From Prochlorococcus sp. scB245a_519A13 (lineage in GTDB: Bacteria > Cyanobacteriota > Cyanobacteriia > PCC-6307 > Cyanobiaceae), in NCBI GenBank assembly GCA_000634415.1, contig JFNH01000098.1:1-64000 (forward strand): a stretch of DNA of 64,000 bases. The letters are read 5' to 3'. A program made the position numbers and the translations under genes. The notes beneath the pieces were generated by a model. It searched no databases. It worked only from the letters and a program-made list of their open reading frames with translations, and was not told the origin of the DNA. Each line of letters opens with the position of its first letter. The stretch's first letter is position 1. Below are positions 1 to 7,839 of the stretch, piece by piece.

Positions 1-477
1 GATGGTTTAAAAGAAACAAAAAAAGGAAACGGTCAAGCTCTAACAAAAAAGCCCTTAGTTGTCTTAGTTAATGAGGGTTCTGCTAGTGCTAGTGAAATAG
101 TTTCTGGTGCAATAAAAGATAACAAAAGAGGAAAATTAGTTGGGAAGAAAACATTTGGTAAAGGTCTAGTTCAATCCATGAGAACTTTAGTTGATGGTTC
201 AGGTCTAACTGTTACAGTCGCTAAGTATTTAACTCCGAACGGCACTGATATAAACAAATCTGGAATTATTCCTGACATAGAAGTAAGAATGAATATAAAC
301 CCTATACTTCAAAGAGAGATAGGAACTAGAAAAGATAAACAATATAGAGCTGGTGAAAAAGAGTTAATAAATATAATTAATAGAAAGAATCAGATAAGCG
401 AATTTAATCCCGACACCACAAACCTCAATGCATTCCTAAAAATTAATAAGGAAAATAAAGTATTTTCATTAAATTAA
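1..477 (+). CDS. ctpA: Carboxyl-terminal processing protease, 3' part only
   Basis: C-terminal end of an S41-family serine protease; the gene is cut by the window edge and reading frame 1 is open from base 1. The catalytic serine lies in NEGSASASEI (about residues 24-33 of the visible part) and the catalytic lysine in KTFGKGLVQS. In this family a Ser/Lys dyad cleaves C-terminal tails; CtpA of cyanobacteria matures the D1 protein of photosystem II at the lumenal side. Which Ctp paralogue this is cannot be told without the PDZ and N-terminal parts. Its stop overlaps the convergent nadA stop by 4 bp. Confidence 0.9.
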   Translation, partial: DGLKETKKGNGQALTKKPLVVLVNEGSASASEIVSGAIKDNKRGKLVGKKTFGKGLVQSMRTLVDGSGLTVTVAKYLTPNGTDINKSGIIPDIEVRMNINPILQREIGTRKDKQYRAGEKELINIINRKNQISEFNPDTTNLNAFLKINKENKVFSLN

Positions 478-1388
478 TTACTCATATCCAGCATTCTTTT
501 TATTGGCACATAGGCTCTTCTTATTATTTCTGGGTCTAGTTCAATAGACGGGGAATTATTTTTCAAACAATCAAGAATTTTTTCTAAAGTATTTAATTTC
601 ATATATGGACACTCGTTACATTTACAACCTTCTACATCGGGAACTTCAATAAAAATTTTATTAGGTTCTTTCTTTTTCATTTGATGAATTATTCCAGGTT
701 CAGTTAGTACCATGTAAGTTTTAGATGGATCTTTACTTACGAAATCAAGCAGCTTACTTGTTGATCCAATAAAGTCTGAGAGAATTAGTAAATTTTGACT
801 ACATTCAGGATGAGCAATTACTTTTGATCCTGGATTTTGATATTTTAATTTTAGAAGTGCTTCTTCACTAAATGATTCATGAACAATGCAGCTGCCAGGC
901 CATAATTTAAGATCTCTTCCTGAATTTTTCTGTACCCATCTCCCAAGGTTCTGATCTGGCGCAAATATTATCTTTTTATCTTCAGGTATCTTTTTAATTA
1001 ATGAGACTGCATTACTGCTTGTACATATCAGATCACTTTGAGCTTTTACTTCTGCAGTGCAATTTATATAACTCACGACATAGTGATCTGGATTTTCTTC
1101 CCTGAATTTTTGAAATTTATCTGAAGGACAATCGTCTGCTAATGAGCATCCTGCGTCAATATCTGGTAATAGGACTGTTTTATTAGGGCTAAGTATTTTT
1201 GCGGTTTCGGCCATAAAGTGCACACCGCAAAAAATTATTATATCTGCGTCATTATTTGCAGCTTTCCTAGATAAATCTAATGAATCGCCAATAAAATCTG
1301 CAATTTCCTGAATCTCTGGAGCTTGATAATAGTGCGCAAGAATAATTGCATTAGCTTTTACGCAACGCTCCTTTATTTCAGAAATCAA
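474..1388 (-). CDS. nadA: Quinolinate synthase A
   Basis: Condenses iminoaspartate with dihydroxyacetone phosphate to quinolinate in de novo NAD synthesis, using a [4Fe-4S] cluster. The 304-residue length is normal. Family motifs seen: HYYQAPEIQEIADFIGDSL near the N-terminus, FCGVHFMAETAK, SYINCTAEVKA, DLICTSSNA, HPECSQN and CKCNECPYM; the cysteines in YINCTAE and near the C-terminus are of the kind that hold the cluster. Convergent with ctpA, with a 4-bp overlap of stops. The start is the first ATG and fits the family N-terminus. Confidence 0.96.
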   Translation of the reverse strand: MISEIKERCVKANAIILAHYYQAPEIQEIADFIGDSLDLSRKAANNDADIIIFCGVHFMAETAKILSPNKTVLLPDIDAGCSLADDCPSDKFQKFREENPDHYVVSYINCTAEVKAQSDLICTSSNAVSLIKKIPEDKKIIFAPDQNLGRWVQKNSGRDLKLWPGSCIVHESFSEEALLKLKYQNPGSKVIAHPECSQNLLILSDFIGSTSKLLDFVSKDPSKTYMVLTEPGIIHQMKKKEPNKIFIEVPDVEGCKCNECPYMKLNTLEKILDCLKNNSPSIELDPEIIRRAYVPIKRMLDMSN

Positions 1389-1491
1389 ATCCTCTTCGTT
1401 TTGAACTGATTTCTGTTTTGCAGTAGAAGTTATACTGTTCAGGATTTAGAATATCTCTACATAGATTATATGCCTTTAAACAGAAAAAATT

Positions 1492-2325
1492 CTGACAAAT
1501 TTAAAAATTGCTATTGTTGGTGACTGTCATGGTCAATGGTCTGAATCAGACCTGAAAGTTTTATCGATTATCAAACCAAATATTGTTTTATTTGTTGGTG
1601 ATATTTCTGATGGAAGTGTCAAAATAATTAAAAAAATCAATGAGATCAAAATTCCTACTTTTGTGATTTTAGGAAATCATGATAGAGGGAAAGATTCTAC
1701 AGGCGAAACTCTCTCAAAGCAGATACGTGTTCTTGGTGAAAAATATTGTGCATGGGATTTGAAAGTTTTTAATAATCAAATAAATTTATTGTCTGCTAGA
1801 CCATGTAGTTCTGGCGGCGGCTATTATCTTTCAAAAGAAGTTAAAGGCGTTTATGGACCTATAACCGAACAAGATTCAATAAATAAAATTATCAAATGTT
1901 CAGAAGAGACTATTGAAGAAATACCTCTAATAATTATGTCTCATGCTGGTCCTGCGGGTTTAGGTTCAGAACCTAAAAGCATTTGTGGGAAAGACTGGAA
2001 ATTACCCTCTTTAGATTGGGGAGATAGAGATTTGTCTGCTGCTATTTCTCAAATACAAAAGAGAAGAAAAGTTGATCTTGTAATTTTTGGGCATATGCAC
2101 AACCGGCTTAAAAGAAATCTTGGTTTAAGAGAGATGTTTAAAATTGATAGCAAAGGAACAATTTATTTCAACACTGCTGTAGTACCAAGATATAAAACTG
2201 ATGAAGATGGGAAATTGCTAATTAACTTTTCATGGATTGAGTTTGAAAATAAGGAATTAAGGCATGTTTCTCATCGATGGTATTCAGAGTCTGGTGAAAT
2301 TCGTGAAGAAGATAAATTTTTTTAG
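1492..2325 (+). CDS. Calcineurin-like metallophosphoesterase with non-canonical start
   Basis: Cytoplasmic two-metal phosphoesterase resembling the cyanobacterial/plant TIGR04168 family; substrate unknown. Metal-binding motifs in order: IAIVGDCHGQW (GDxH), FVGDISDG (GD), ILGNHDRG (GNHD), SHAGPAG and FGHMHNR (GHxH). The first two motifs lie upstream of the first usual start codon (GTG at 1663), so translation must begin earlier. The frame is open from 1480 (stop at 1477) and offers only ATT 1489, CTG 1492 or ATT 1507. CTG 1492 is chosen arbitrarily. An ATG at 1470 is out of frame and stops within 18 codons, so a 1-nt indel is the alternative. Confidence 0.85.
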   Translation: MTNLKIAIVGDCHGQWSESDLKVLSIIKPNIVLFVGDISDGSVKIIKKINEIKIPTFVILGNHDRGKDSTGETLSKQIRVLGEKYCAWDLKVFNNQINLLSARPCSSGGGYYLSKEVKGVYGPITEQDSINKIIKCSEETIEEIPLIIMSHAGPAGLGSEPKSICGKDWKLPSLDWGDRDLSAAISQIQKRRKVDLVIFGHMHNRLKRNLGLREMFKIDSKGTIYFNTAVVPRYKTDEDGKLLINFSWIEFENKELRHVSHRWYSESGEIREEDKFF

Positions 2326-2348
2326 GATTAAATATCTCTGATCATATT

Positions 2349-3146
2349 TTAAGTATTATTGGGCTTTTCATATCTTGAAAATAATGTTTGAGACAAGATA
2401 TAACCCGCAATTCCTGCAGCTGTAAAAGCTAATCCATTTTTAAATAAAGGTAATAAATCATTTGTTCTGGATATTATCGGTGCTAAACCAAAAATTCCAA
2501 ATAACATTCCCCATAAAGGAGAAAGAAGAGCTAAAAATCCAATTGAAATGACTTGACCTTCTTTTCTTGGGGCAGAGGCAAAACCTGCTACTAAACCTCC
2601 AAGAATCGATGTACATAAAGTCCATACATATTGCTCTTTGGGTAGGCCAGGGACAACTTGGCATCCTCCTCTTTCGAGACAAATCTTTACTGAATCAATT
2701 GCATCTAATACTGCACCATCCTCACCATGATCTTTAACATAGTATTGGTTGCCAAATCTTGTTTGAAGTTCAACCCAAAATAACCTTGGCATAAAATTAA
2801 AATAAGCCTCTCCGACGTTAAAGTTCAGCAAATTTCCCCCTCTAGGGTCCGCAACTATCAACAAACTTGTCTCATCTAAATCCCAATAGTCCTTTATTGC
2901 ACTACCAGGTGAACTATCAAACTGAGATAAATATTTAATTTTCCACCCACTTTCAATTTCTAGATTATTGAGCTTTTCCTCTAAAGATTTTTTCTGATTA
3001 GGGCTTAATGTTTTAGCTAAATCAATTACTGGTGTTTTTTCTTCTGGTAAGAGATTTGGATTATTTATAGCGAAAACGGGTTTATGTGAAATTAAAACTA
3101 ATATAGATAGAAATATTCCTAATAAATAGTTAATCTTTGAAGGCAT
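2349..3146 (-). CDS. TPM-domain membrane protein, Psb32-like
   Basis: 265 residues: signal peptide or anchor at 5-26 (ending PVFA), a TPM domain at about 35-170 (TPVIDLAKTLSP, ESGWKIKYLSQ, LLIVADPRGGNLLNFNVG), then two or three hydrophobic segments at about 178-250. TPM domains with this layout occur in cyanobacterial Psb32, linked to photosystem II protection and repair; assignment to Psb32 itself is inference. It is divergent from the methyltransferase gene, whose start is 31 bp away, so the two promoters must share that short gap. Confidence 0.7.
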   Translation of the reverse strand: MPSKINYLLGIFLSILVLISHKPVFAINNPNLLPEEKTPVIDLAKTLSPNQKKSLEEKLNNLEIESGWKIKYLSQFDSSPGSAIKDYWDLDETSLLIVADPRGGNLLNFNVGEAYFNFMPRLFWVELQTRFGNQYYVKDHGEDGAVLDAIDSVKICLERGGCQVVPGLPKEQYVWTLCTSILGGLVAGFASAPRKEGQVISIGFLALLSPLWGMLFGIFGLAPIISRTNDLLPLFKNGLAFTAAGIAGYILSQTLFSRYEKPNNT

Positions 3147-3177
3147 AAATAAGTTCTGTCTTTTTATATTTTCGCCG

Positions 3178-4368
3178 ATGAATAGCTTACCCGCGAATAA
3201 TCCAGATTGGTTAATAAAAAAAATAATAAAAATGGGTGGGACTATAAGTTTTTATGACTTTATGAATTTCGCATTAAATGATCCTATTAATGGTTATTAC
3301 GGCAGTGGTAAAGCTGAATTAGGCGTTCGAGGAGATTTTGTTACATCACCCTCTTTATCTGATGATTTTGCTTTTTTGGTTGGTAAACAAATAGAAGATT
3401 GGTTGATTCAGTTCAAAAATAGTTTTTTATCTAATCAGAAATTAGCTGTAATTGAATTTGGAGCAGGAGATGGAAGCTTTATGAGTGGATTAATTAAATA
3501 TTTTTTAGAAAATAACAAGAATTTTTTGGAAGGAGTTTCTTTTGTAATTATTGAACCTAATGAAGGGATGGTAGAAAAACAAAAAAATAAATTGGAAGAA
3601 TTTTTAAACTTAGGCATTGATATTTTATGGAAAGGTTTGGATGAAGTAGAGGAAAATAATATAAACGGAATAGTTCTTGCAAATGAGGTTTTGGATGCTT
3701 TGCCAGTAGAGAGAATAACCTTCTCAAAAGGAAAATTACTTCGACAAGCAGTTTCTATAGATAAAAAATCTCATAAATTATATTTTGATGAAATGCTTAT
3801 TACAAGTGAATTAAGAAAAAGTATTGAACTTGCTAAAAGTGAGTTGGGAATCACTATTCCGCCAGAAGATGCTCTTGAAGGATGGACTACAGAATGGCAT
3901 ATAGATAACACAAAATGGTTAAAAGCTATTTATCAAAAAATTAATAATGGTATTTTATTGATTATTGATTACGCTAAAGAAGCCAAAAAATACTACAACT
4001 CTAAGCATTCTGATGGGACTATAGTTTCTTATGAAAATCAAAAAATGACGAATAATGTCCTAGATTCTCCTGGAAATTGCGATTTAACATCTCATGTGTG
4101 CATAGAAACTTTAATTAATGATGCTGAGACTCTTGGATTTGATACTGTTGGAATAACTAAACAAGGAGAGGCTTTGTTGGCACTTGGATTGGCAGAGAGA
4201 CTTTATGGGATTCAGAAAGAATTTAAGGAGGATTTATCGAATGCCCTTTTAAGAAGAGAGGCATTACTTAGACTCGTTGATCCTGTTTGTTTAGGTGACT
4301 TTAAGTGGTTTGTCTTAAAAAAGTTTAATGAGAAGAAAATGAATATAAATTCAACCTGTTTGCGTTAA
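3178..4368 (+). CDS. DUF185/MidA-type SAM-dependent methyltransferase
   Basis: 396-residue protein of the COG1565 family (mitochondrial NDUFAF7/MidA relatives). N-terminal motif [20 protein letters not shown], then [13 protein letters not shown] motif I is [12 protein letters not shown] at about residue 96, and [16 protein letters not shown] follows. Mitochondrial relatives methylate an arginine of a complex I subunit; the cyanobacterial target is not known to me. Its stop overlaps the convergent aroB stop by 4 bp (4365-4368). Confidence 0.85.
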   Translation: MNSLPANNPDWLIKKIIKMGGTISFYDFMNFALNDPINGYYGSGKAELGVRGDFVTSPSLSDDFAFLVGKQIEDWLIQFKNSFLSNQKLAVIEFGAGDGSFMSGLIKYFLENNKNFLEGVSFVIIEPNEGMVEKQKNKLEEFLNLGIDILWKGLDEVEENNINGIVLANEVLDALPVERITFSKGKLLRQAVSIDKKSHKLYFDEMLITSELRKSIELAKSELGITIPPEDALEGWTTEWHIDNTKWLKAIYQKINNGILLIIDYAKEAKKYYNSKHSDGTIVSYENQKMTNNVLDSPGNCDLTSHVCIETLINDAETLGFDTVGITKQGEALLALGLAERLYGIQKEFKEDLSNALLRREALLRLVDPVCLGDFKWFVLKKFNEKKMNINSTCLR

Positions 4369-5456
4369 GAAAAAAACTTTAAAAATAATGAATCTTCTAC
4401 GTCATCATATATGTCAACAGCACCAATTTTTTTCGGTAATATGAATCTCATTTTGCCATTACGAACTTTCTTGTCGCCCATAAGAATTGTTAGAACCTCT
4501 TTTTTATTTATTTTGGGGATTTCAGTAGGAAGATCGTAACTCTCTAATAGAATTTGCTGTCTTTCTAATTCTTCTTTAGACCATAACCCTTTCTCAATTG
4601 CTATTTTTCCAGCAATATTCATACCAATTGATATTGCCTCACCATGTAGAAATTTGCCGTATCCACATAAATTTTCAATAACGTGACCAAAAGAATGACC
4701 ATAATTCAATATTGCTCTAACACCATTTTCATGTTCGTCTTGCGAAACAATATGTGACTTTGTTTTTATTGAACTATCAATTATTTTAATTAGATATTCA
4801 TTCTTGAGATTTATAAGCTCATTCTTGTTTTTTTCAATTTCTAAGTATTCGAAAAGTTCTTTATCTTTTATTACTCCGTATTTTATTACTTCGGCCATGC
4901 CTGCACTAAATTCTCTTTTGGGCAAACTTTTTAAAGTTTCTGGATCAATAAAAACTGCTTTAGGTTGATTGAAAGCTCCAATTAAATTCTTACCTTTTGG
5001 ATGATTTACTCCTGTTTTTCCTCCCACAGATGAATCAACCATTGATAATAATGTTGTTGGAATCTGAATATATTCGATACCTCTCAGCCAAGTCGCAGCT
5101 GCAAAACCACTTACATCTCCAACAATTCCTCCTCCAAGGGCAATAATTATTGAATTTCTATCTAAGCCAAATTCAAATGCTACATCATATATTTCACTTA
5201 AGGTTTTTAAGTTTTTATATGATTCTCCAGCCTTGATAAGGAACATTTTGGCCTGAAATTTATTATCTTTTAAATTATTTAAAAATCTTTCTCCATACAA
5301 ATCTGATATTTCTTCATTTGAAATCACAAGTATTTTTCTATTCTTTGTTATTCCAATTTTTAAAAGTTCTTCGCTGATATTATTCAGTATCCCTGCTTCT
5401 AAAGTTACTTCGTATGACTTATCGCCTAATGGGACTAATATTTTTCTCTTATTCAC
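4365..5456 (-). CDS. aroB: 3-dehydroquinate synthase
   Basis: Second step of the shikimate pathway: DAHP to 3-dehydroquinate, NAD- and metal-dependent. 363 residues, normal length. Signature blocks: [18 protein letters not shown] (NAD), [20 protein letters not shown], a [13 protein letters not shown] helix, and metal-binding histidines in [10 protein letters not shown] and [10 protein letters not shown]. Start ATG at 5456 gives the expected N-terminus ([10 protein letters not shown]-like). Divergent from purK across 125 bp. Confidence 0.97.
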   Translation of the reverse strand: MNKRKILVPLGDKSYEVTLEAGILNNISEELLKIGITKNRKILVISNEEISDLYGERFLNNLKDNKFQAKMFLIKAGESYKNLKTLSEIYDVAFEFGLDRNSIIIALGGGIVGDVSGFAAATWLRGIEYIQIPTTLLSMVDSSVGGKTGVNHPKGKNLIGAFNQPKAVFIDPETLKSLPKREFSAGMAEVIKYGVIKDKELFEYLEIEKNKNELINLKNEYLIKIIDSSIKTKSHIVSQDEHENGVRAILNYGHSFGHVIENLCGYGKFLHGEAISIGMNIAGKIAIEKGLWSKEELERQQILLESYDLPTEIPKINKKEVLTILMGDKKVRNGKMRFILPKKIGAVDIYDDVEDSLFLKFFS

Positions 5457-5581
5457 AATTGATTACCTAGTTAAAATTTATAAATATTTGGTATTAAATA
5501 ATTTATATATTAGCAAAATCTAAGCTCTAGATCCTTAAAAATTCAGTTGTTAAGAATTAGAAATGGTAATAAAATCATGCT

Positions 5582-6772
5582 ATGAGTTTTAAAAAAAATA
5601 TAAACGATATTAAGAAAAATTATTCCCTAGGAATAATTGGAGGTGGTCAACTGGCTTTGATGCTAACCGAGGCAGCAAAAAAAAGAGATCTAGAAGTATG
5701 TGTGCAAACAAAATCTTGTGATGATCCTGCTGGTTTAAAAGCAGATCATGTCATAGAAGCTGATCCTTTAAAGATAAGAGGTAATAAATCATTAATTAAT
5801 GAGTGTGAGAAAATAATTTTTGAAAATGAATGGATAAAAATTGATAAATTAAATTTAATTGACAATAAAGATATTTTTGTTCCAAGCCTTAATGCAATTA
5901 AGCCATTAGTTGATAGGTTTTCTCAAAAAAAATTAATAGACAGAATGAATATTCCCTGCCCAAAATGGATAAGTATTGAAGATTTTAAAAATCTCTCGGA
6001 TGAGGAAATCAATAATTGGACTTTTCCTCTTATGGCAAAATCAAATAAAGGTGGATATGACGGCAAAGGGAACAGAAAAATAAAGACAAAAGAAGATTTA
6101 GATATTTTTTTAACAGAGAATAGTTCTAATGAATGGTTAATAGAAGAATGGATAGAGTATGAAAAAGAACTGGCTCTTGTTGGTTCGAGAGATAGGACCG
6201 GTAAGATAAGATTCTTTCCAATAGTTGAAACGTTCCAATCAAACCATGTTTGTGATTGGGTTCTTGCACCTGGAACAAGTGAATATGATTTGAACTTATT
6301 TGCAATAAATATTTTCTCTTCAATAGTCAATGAACTTAATTACGTTGGAGTTTTAGCTATTGAATTCTTCTATGGAGATAATGGTCTTTTAATTAATGAA
6401 ATAGCTCCAAGAACACATAACTCAGCTCATTTCTCTATTGAAGCTTGCACTTCAAGTCAGTTTGATCAGTATGTTTGCATTTCCTCTGGGATAATGCCAC
6501 CTGAAATTAAAATGAACTGTGAAGGTGCAATTATGATAAATCTACTGGGGTTGAAAAAGAATTTCCCAATCTCAATGGAAACCAGAATTAAAATGTTATC
6601 TGAAATTGAGGGTTCTAATATTCATTGTTATGGCAAATCTCGCGAAATTCTGGGAAGAAAAATGGCGCACATCACATTTTTATTAAATGGTAAAACGCAT
6701 TCAGAAAGATATGATGAAGCTCAAATTTTATTAACTATGGTAAGAGACATTTGGCCATCTCCAAATGCATAA
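5582..6772 (+). CDS. purK: N5-carboxyaminoimidazole ribonucleotide synthase
   Basis: ATP-grasp enzyme of purine synthesis that carboxylates AIR to N5-CAIR. 396 residues. N-terminal GIIGGGQLALMLTEAAK, the ATP-grasp loop KSNKGGYDGKG at about residue 160, and INEIAPRTHNSAHFSIEAC near residue 275 are typical. It is followed by the 6S RNA in the same direction, the arrangement known from other cyanobacteria, where purK and 6S RNA can be co-transcribed. Confidence 0.96.
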   Translation: MSFKKNINDIKKNYSLGIIGGGQLALMLTEAAKKRDLEVCVQTKSCDDPAGLKADHVIEADPLKIRGNKSLINECEKIIFENEWIKIDKLNLIDNKDIFVPSLNAIKPLVDRFSQKKLIDRMNIPCPKWISIEDFKNLSDEEINNWTFPLMAKSNKGGYDGKGNRKIKTKEDLDIFLTENSSNEWLIEEWIEYEKELALVGSRDRTGKIRFFPIVETFQSNHVCDWVLAPGTSEYDLNLFAINIFSSIVNELNYVGVLAIEFFYGDNGLLINEIAPRTHNSAHFSIEACTSSQFDQYVCISSGIMPPEIKMNCEGAIMINLLGLKKNFPISMETRIKMLSEIEGSNIHCYGKSREILGRKMAHITFLLNGKTHSERYDEAQILLTMVRDIWPSPNA

Positions 6773-6789
6773 AAAAATAAGTTAGAGTT

Positions 6790-6972
6790 AGATTACTGGA
6801 TCTTTGGTTAAGTTCTTCTTTATGTGCTCTGATCTGACTCTCTTTCGACATGAGGAGACTGTCGTGATGCGGTAGTAAACCGATCTTGTAATCGGAAACG
6901 AAAGCCCACTTTGAATCCTCTTCTGGCATTTCCAGGTCGATGCAGCAGAGAACTGACGGGGATCCGGTATTA
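6790..6972 (+). ncRNA. ssrS: 6S RNA (cyanobacterial 6Sa/SsaA/Yfr7)
   Basis: Directly behind purK, the conserved position of the cyanobacterial 6S gene. The ends pair: TACTGGATC at 6794-6802 with GATCCGGTA at 6961-6969 (8 Watson-Crick plus one G-U). The interior is relatively GC-rich for this genome and contains short complementary arms around a central region, consistent with the long interrupted hairpin of 6S RNA, which mimics an open promoter and binds sigma-70-type RNA polymerase. About 180 nt fits. The exact 5' end is not determined. A minus-strand ORF over it (6735-6980) is rejected. Confidence 0.85.
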
Positions 6973-7024
6973 CCTATCAAACTGCTTGTTATTACAGGCT
7001 TTTGGTAGGTATTTTATTTTTTTG
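6971..7024 (+). terminator. Rho-independent terminator of purK/6S RNA
   Basis: TACCTATCAAA (6971-6981) pairs with TTTTGGTAGGTA (7000-7011) over 11 bp including one G-U. A run of 12 Ts broken by one A follows at 7012-7024. Confidence 0.85.
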
Positions 7025-7081
7025 GAATAACTGAGCTGTTTTTATTTTCTATCAGTGTAAATAATTTATTTGCCAAAATAC

Positions 7082-7132
7082 TTGACGATCCATTTCTAAT
7101 GTATTTATATTAGTAGTACACATGTATTACTA
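7082..7132 (+). promoter_or_regulatory. Promoter and LexA-like dyad of DUF1651 gene 1
   Basis: -35 TTGACG (7082-7087), 18-bp spacer, -10 TATATT (7106-7111). The predicted start near 7118 lies inside a 22-bp imperfect dyad at 7111-7132 (18 of 22 positions symmetric) whose core AGTACACATGTATT (7116-7129) matches the cyanobacterial SOS-box consensus I recall (RGTACNNNDGTWCB) except for one T in place of C. The same arrangement recurs before the second DUF1651 gene. The leader would be only about 19 nt and carries no Shine-Dalgarno for the 7137 ATG. Confidence 0.6.
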
Positions 7133-7136
7133 AGTA

Positions 7137-7436
7137 ATGACTTTAGGAGGAGCTAATGTTTGGACTAATTTTTCTTACGGTTATCGTAATGAGTCCCCAA
7201 GTGGTTGGTTGCTTAGCCCAGACCGTAGCAGATTAATTTTATTTATGAGGAATAAAAAATCTCCAAGAAATAGTATGAGAATTTTTGCTCATACATATTA
7301 TGCAAATGATCTTGGTGAGCCAATGGCAATTAAATCATCCACTCAAATGTATTTGGATAATGCTTGGGATAAATGGCATGACCTTCAATTAGAAGGTTGG
7401 ACTTTTGAAGAACTTGAATTTCCTGAATCTGTATGA
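7137..7436 (+). CDS. DUF1651 family protein, copy 1
   Basis: 99-residue soluble protein of unknown function. It shows the DUF1651 pattern: PSGWLL, a hydrophobic strand with ILFM, THTYYANDLGEP and a C-terminal AWDKWHDLQLEGW. It is a paralogue of the gene at 9582; the first 12 codons are nearly identical at DNA level while the rest has diverged. Only one in-frame ATG is possible, since a stop sits two codons upstream. It heads a run of three overlapping genes (next starts at 7433 and 7563) and contains a +1-frame nested ORF with its own ribosome binding site (7156-7236). Confidence 0.85.
   Translation: MTLGGANVWTNFSYGYRNESPSGWLLSPDRSRLILFMRNKKSPRNSMRIFAHTYYANDLGEPMAIKSSTQMYLDNAWDKWHDLQLEGWTFEELEFPESV
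7156..7236 (+). CDS. Nested +1-frame ORF, lipobox-like hydrophobic peptide
   Basis: 26 codons inside the DUF1651 gene. AGGAGG at 7145-7150 sits 5 nt before this ATG, an ideal ribosome binding site. The peptide starts MFGLIFLTVIVMSPQ, continues VVGCL and ends TVAD: a short hydrophobic stretch followed by a lipobox-like VVGC. The second DUF1651 gene has an equally long counterpart at 9601-9681. Part of the similarity is forced by the overlapping DUF1651 frame, so coding status is a hypothesis. Confidence 0.4.
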   Translation: MFGLIFLTVIVMSPQVVGCLAQTVAD

Positions 7437-7573
7437 CTAACTTAAATCCAATCAAAAAGAAATTATCAAAAGTAGATAGAAAGATATCTATGCAAGACCC
7501 ATCAAAATTATTAGCAGAATTTTTTAATGGCGTTGTCATTGAGCTTGATGAAGAATATAAATATGACTCATAA
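7433..7573 (+). CDS. Small hypothetical protein (46 aa)
   Basis: Starts at an ATGA overlap with the DUF1651 stop, so translational coupling is likely. Basic N-terminus (NPIKKKLSKVDRK) and acidic C-terminus (ELDEEYKYDS). No recognised domain. The next gene starts 11 nt before its stop. The chain of overlaps supports a real operon. Confidence 0.55.
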   Translation: MTNLNPIKKKLSKVDRKISMQDPSKLLAEFFNGVVIELDEEYKYDS

Positions 7574-7715
7574 AGAATTGATAGATCAAGTTTCCGCAAA
7601 TTTATTTAAACAAAGTGGAAGGTTAGAAAGCAGAAGATCTTGGTTGGCAATGAGAAATTATCTTGAACAATTAGATACCGAACAACTTAAATCCATGCTT
7701 AAGGACCACGGATGA
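7563..7715 (+). CDS. Small hypothetical protein (50 aa)
   Basis: Begins MTHKELIDQVSANLF and continues with an amphipathic helical pattern (RSWLAMRNYLEQLDTEQLKSML). A longer reading from 7527 exists, but ATG 7563 is preferred because earlier residues overlap the 46-aa gene. Third gene of the DUF1651 run; if the dyad at 7111 binds LexA, it would be co-regulated. Function unknown. Confidence 0.6.
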   Translation: MTHKELIDQVSANLFKQSGRLESRRSWLAMRNYLEQLDTEQLKSMLKDHG

Positions 7716-7716
7716 T

Positions 7717-7839
7717 TTAAAAACTTTTTTTAGTTTTTATTTTTTTCTTAATTCTCAGAAAACCGTAAGTTGCAAAGCCAACCAAAAACATATCCAAGTA
7801 AATATGCCAAGTAGGAAAAATCTGGTGTATTAATTCCAT
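7717..7839 (-). CDS. Small single-span membrane protein (40 aa), coupled to ligase-like gene
   Basis: ATG shares its A with the TAA of the ligase-like gene (TAATG), the classic coupling junction. One membrane span (HIYLDMFLVGFATYGFL) followed by a very basic tail (RIKKKIKTKKSF). Inference: a membrane-anchored partner of the upstream protein or an unrelated small membrane protein. It ends 1 bp from the convergent 50-aa gene. Confidence 0.55.
   Translation of the reverse strand: MELIHQIFPTWHIYLDMFLVGFATYGFLRIKKKIKTKKSF

Noticed and set aside
6735-6980. 81-aa minus-strand ORF
   Set aside because: It covers the 6S RNA and the purK 3' end; the plus-strand RNA structure explains the sequence, and the peptide has no family-like features.
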